Of a DNA stretch of 6,258 bases, positions 5,930-6,258 are shown piece after piece; the stretch's first letter is position 1; each line of letters opens with the position of its first letter. The stretch is from an uncultured Lachnospiraceae bacterium (lineage in GTDB: Bacteria > Bacillota > Clostridia > Lachnospirales > Lachnospiraceae): the NCBI GenBank assembly GCA_910588405.1, contig CAJUPT010000114.1, positions 1 to 6,258 of the forward strand, written 5' to 3'. The position numbers and the translations under genes were made by a program. The notes beneath the pieces were generated by a model. The model searched no databases. It saw nothing but the letters and a program-made list of their open reading frames with translations, and was not told the origin of the DNA.

Positions 5930-6068
5930 CAGAATGATCGGCATCCTGTCGGTTCTGCTGCGGCAGGAAAAGGCGACGGCGTGGGGTTTACAGGATCTGT
6001 ATTTTGGCGGTTATGGAGGGAGGGGGATATATCTGCAAATGAAGCTAATTAACCAGCAGTTTTGCTGA
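5919..6068 (+). pseudogene. Remnant of a YafY-type HTH/WYL transcriptional regulator
   Basis: Reading from 5922, the frame gives KLDRMIGILSVLLRQEKATA, which is the N-terminal helix of YafY-like DeoR-type HTH regulators (usual pattern K-L/I-D-R-M/L-I-G-I-L-S-x-L-L-x-x-E-K-V-T-A). The preceding codon at 5919 is ATA, where such proteins normally begin with ATG; the next ATG is at 5934. After about 5981 the expected P-x-L-A-E-x-F-E-V-S-R-R-T HTH helix is missing, and the frame runs on as unrelated residues (WGLQDLYFGGYGGRGIYLQM) to a TGA at 6066-6068, 44 residues after the ATG. The intact family is about 300 residues. It overlaps the end of the phosphoesterase gene by 11 bp. A large internal deletion is the simplest reading. 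Confidence 0.55.
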
Positions 6069-6076
6069 TAAAGGTA

Positions 6077-6106
6077 TTGAATAAGAGAGAGCAAGTATGG
6101 TATAAT
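6077..6106 (+). promoter_or_regulatory. Strong sigma-A promoter with extended -10
   Basis: TTGAAT (6077-6082) and a perfect TATAAT (6101-6106) are separated by 18 bp, and a TGn extended -10 element (TGG, 6098-6100) directly precedes the -10. This is the clearest promoter in the window. Transcription would begin near 6113, inside the palindrome that follows. No recognised gene begins before the window ends at 6258, so its target is unseen. Confidence 0.75.
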
Positions 6107-6122
6107 GACAATGCGCATTGTC
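6107..6122. promoter_or_regulatory. Perfect 16-bp palindrome abutting the -10 box, candidate operator
   Basis: GACAATGCGCATTGTC is its own reverse complement and starts at the base after TATAAT, so it covers the expected transcription start. A dimeric repressor bound there would block the promoter. I do not recognise the binding family. Confidence 0.65.
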
Positions 6123-6258
6123 TCCTTTGGTAGATGGAATTTTGGTCGAGGACATTATATCATAAAAGGGAGGTCAATGCTCTTTTTATTTGCAAACTCC
6201 TATAAATCACAATGTCATTAACTTAAGAAAAAGAACAATATCAGATGCCTTTACCCCC
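6123..6258. other. Downstream of the strong promoter: no supported gene
   Basis: This 136-bp AT-rich tail shows only very short open frames. One runs from ATG 6134 for 23 codons. Another starts at ATG 6177 for 14 codons, after GGGAGG placed only 3 nt away, too close for good initiation. Stops occur in all plus frames around 6195-6230. On the minus strand a perfect extended -10, TGATATAAT (complement of 6154-6162), faces left towards a 35-codon hydrophobic frame (6118-6011); both are too weak to call. A leader or small RNA for a gene beyond the window is possible. Confidence 0.4.

Noticed and set aside
5348..5944. Minus-strand 198-codon open frame
   Set aside because: It is antisense to the phosphoesterase gene, whose five metal motifs are clearly on the plus strand.
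6054..6067. Small hairpin CAGCA-GTTT-TGCTG
   Set aside because: It has only a 5-bp stem and no T-run after it on the plus strand. It sits in the pseudogene end and has no supported role.

Overview
The window looks like a chromosomal segment from a Gram-positive gut-type Clostridia, most likely Lachnospiraceae. This is inferred from AGGAGG-type ribosome binding sites, a lipoprotein-anchored sugar-binding protein, moderate GC coding DNA with AT-rich intergenic regions, and the style of the protein sequences. No marker gene fixes the genus.

Left arm (minus strand, 1902 to 1): an ABC carbohydrate importer operon. A GTG-initiated lipoprotein solute-binding protein (607-1902) is followed by a MalF/UgpA-type permease whose 3' end runs off the window (1-471). 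The 135-bp gap between them holds a structured element bounded by an exact 16-bp direct repeat with a 98-bp period. It resembles a dispersed intergenic repeat.

Divergent control region (1903-2268): AT-rich and dense in symmetry. It holds several TTTTGGTATA-like half-sites, including a perfect 14-bp inverted repeat, weak promoter candidates in both directions, a terminator-like hairpin with six T's in the leader of the importer operon, and a 49-nt imperfect palindrome.

Right arm (plus strand): an AraC/MsmR-type regulator (2269-3126), probably the activator of the divergent importer, is followed after 84 bp by a 641-residue protein (3211-5136). That protein has an unusual architecture: a ParB/Srx-like N-terminal domain, a linker domain, and a BMP/PnrA-type ligand-binding domain with no signal peptide, so it is predicted to be cytoplasmic. 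It is the most interesting item in the window. Next come a small calcineurin-like phosphoesterase with a variant first metal motif (5309-5929) and an abutting remnant of a YafY-type HTH/WYL regulator (about 5919-6068). A strong sigma-A promoter (6077-6106) then runs into a perfect 16-bp palindrome (6107-6122), with no recognisable gene before the window ends.

Working model (inference): the AraC protein senses a sugar and switches on the importer. The cytoplasmic ParB-BMP protein may sense a nucleoside-like or sugar ligand and act in the same circuit, but nothing in the sequence proves its target.
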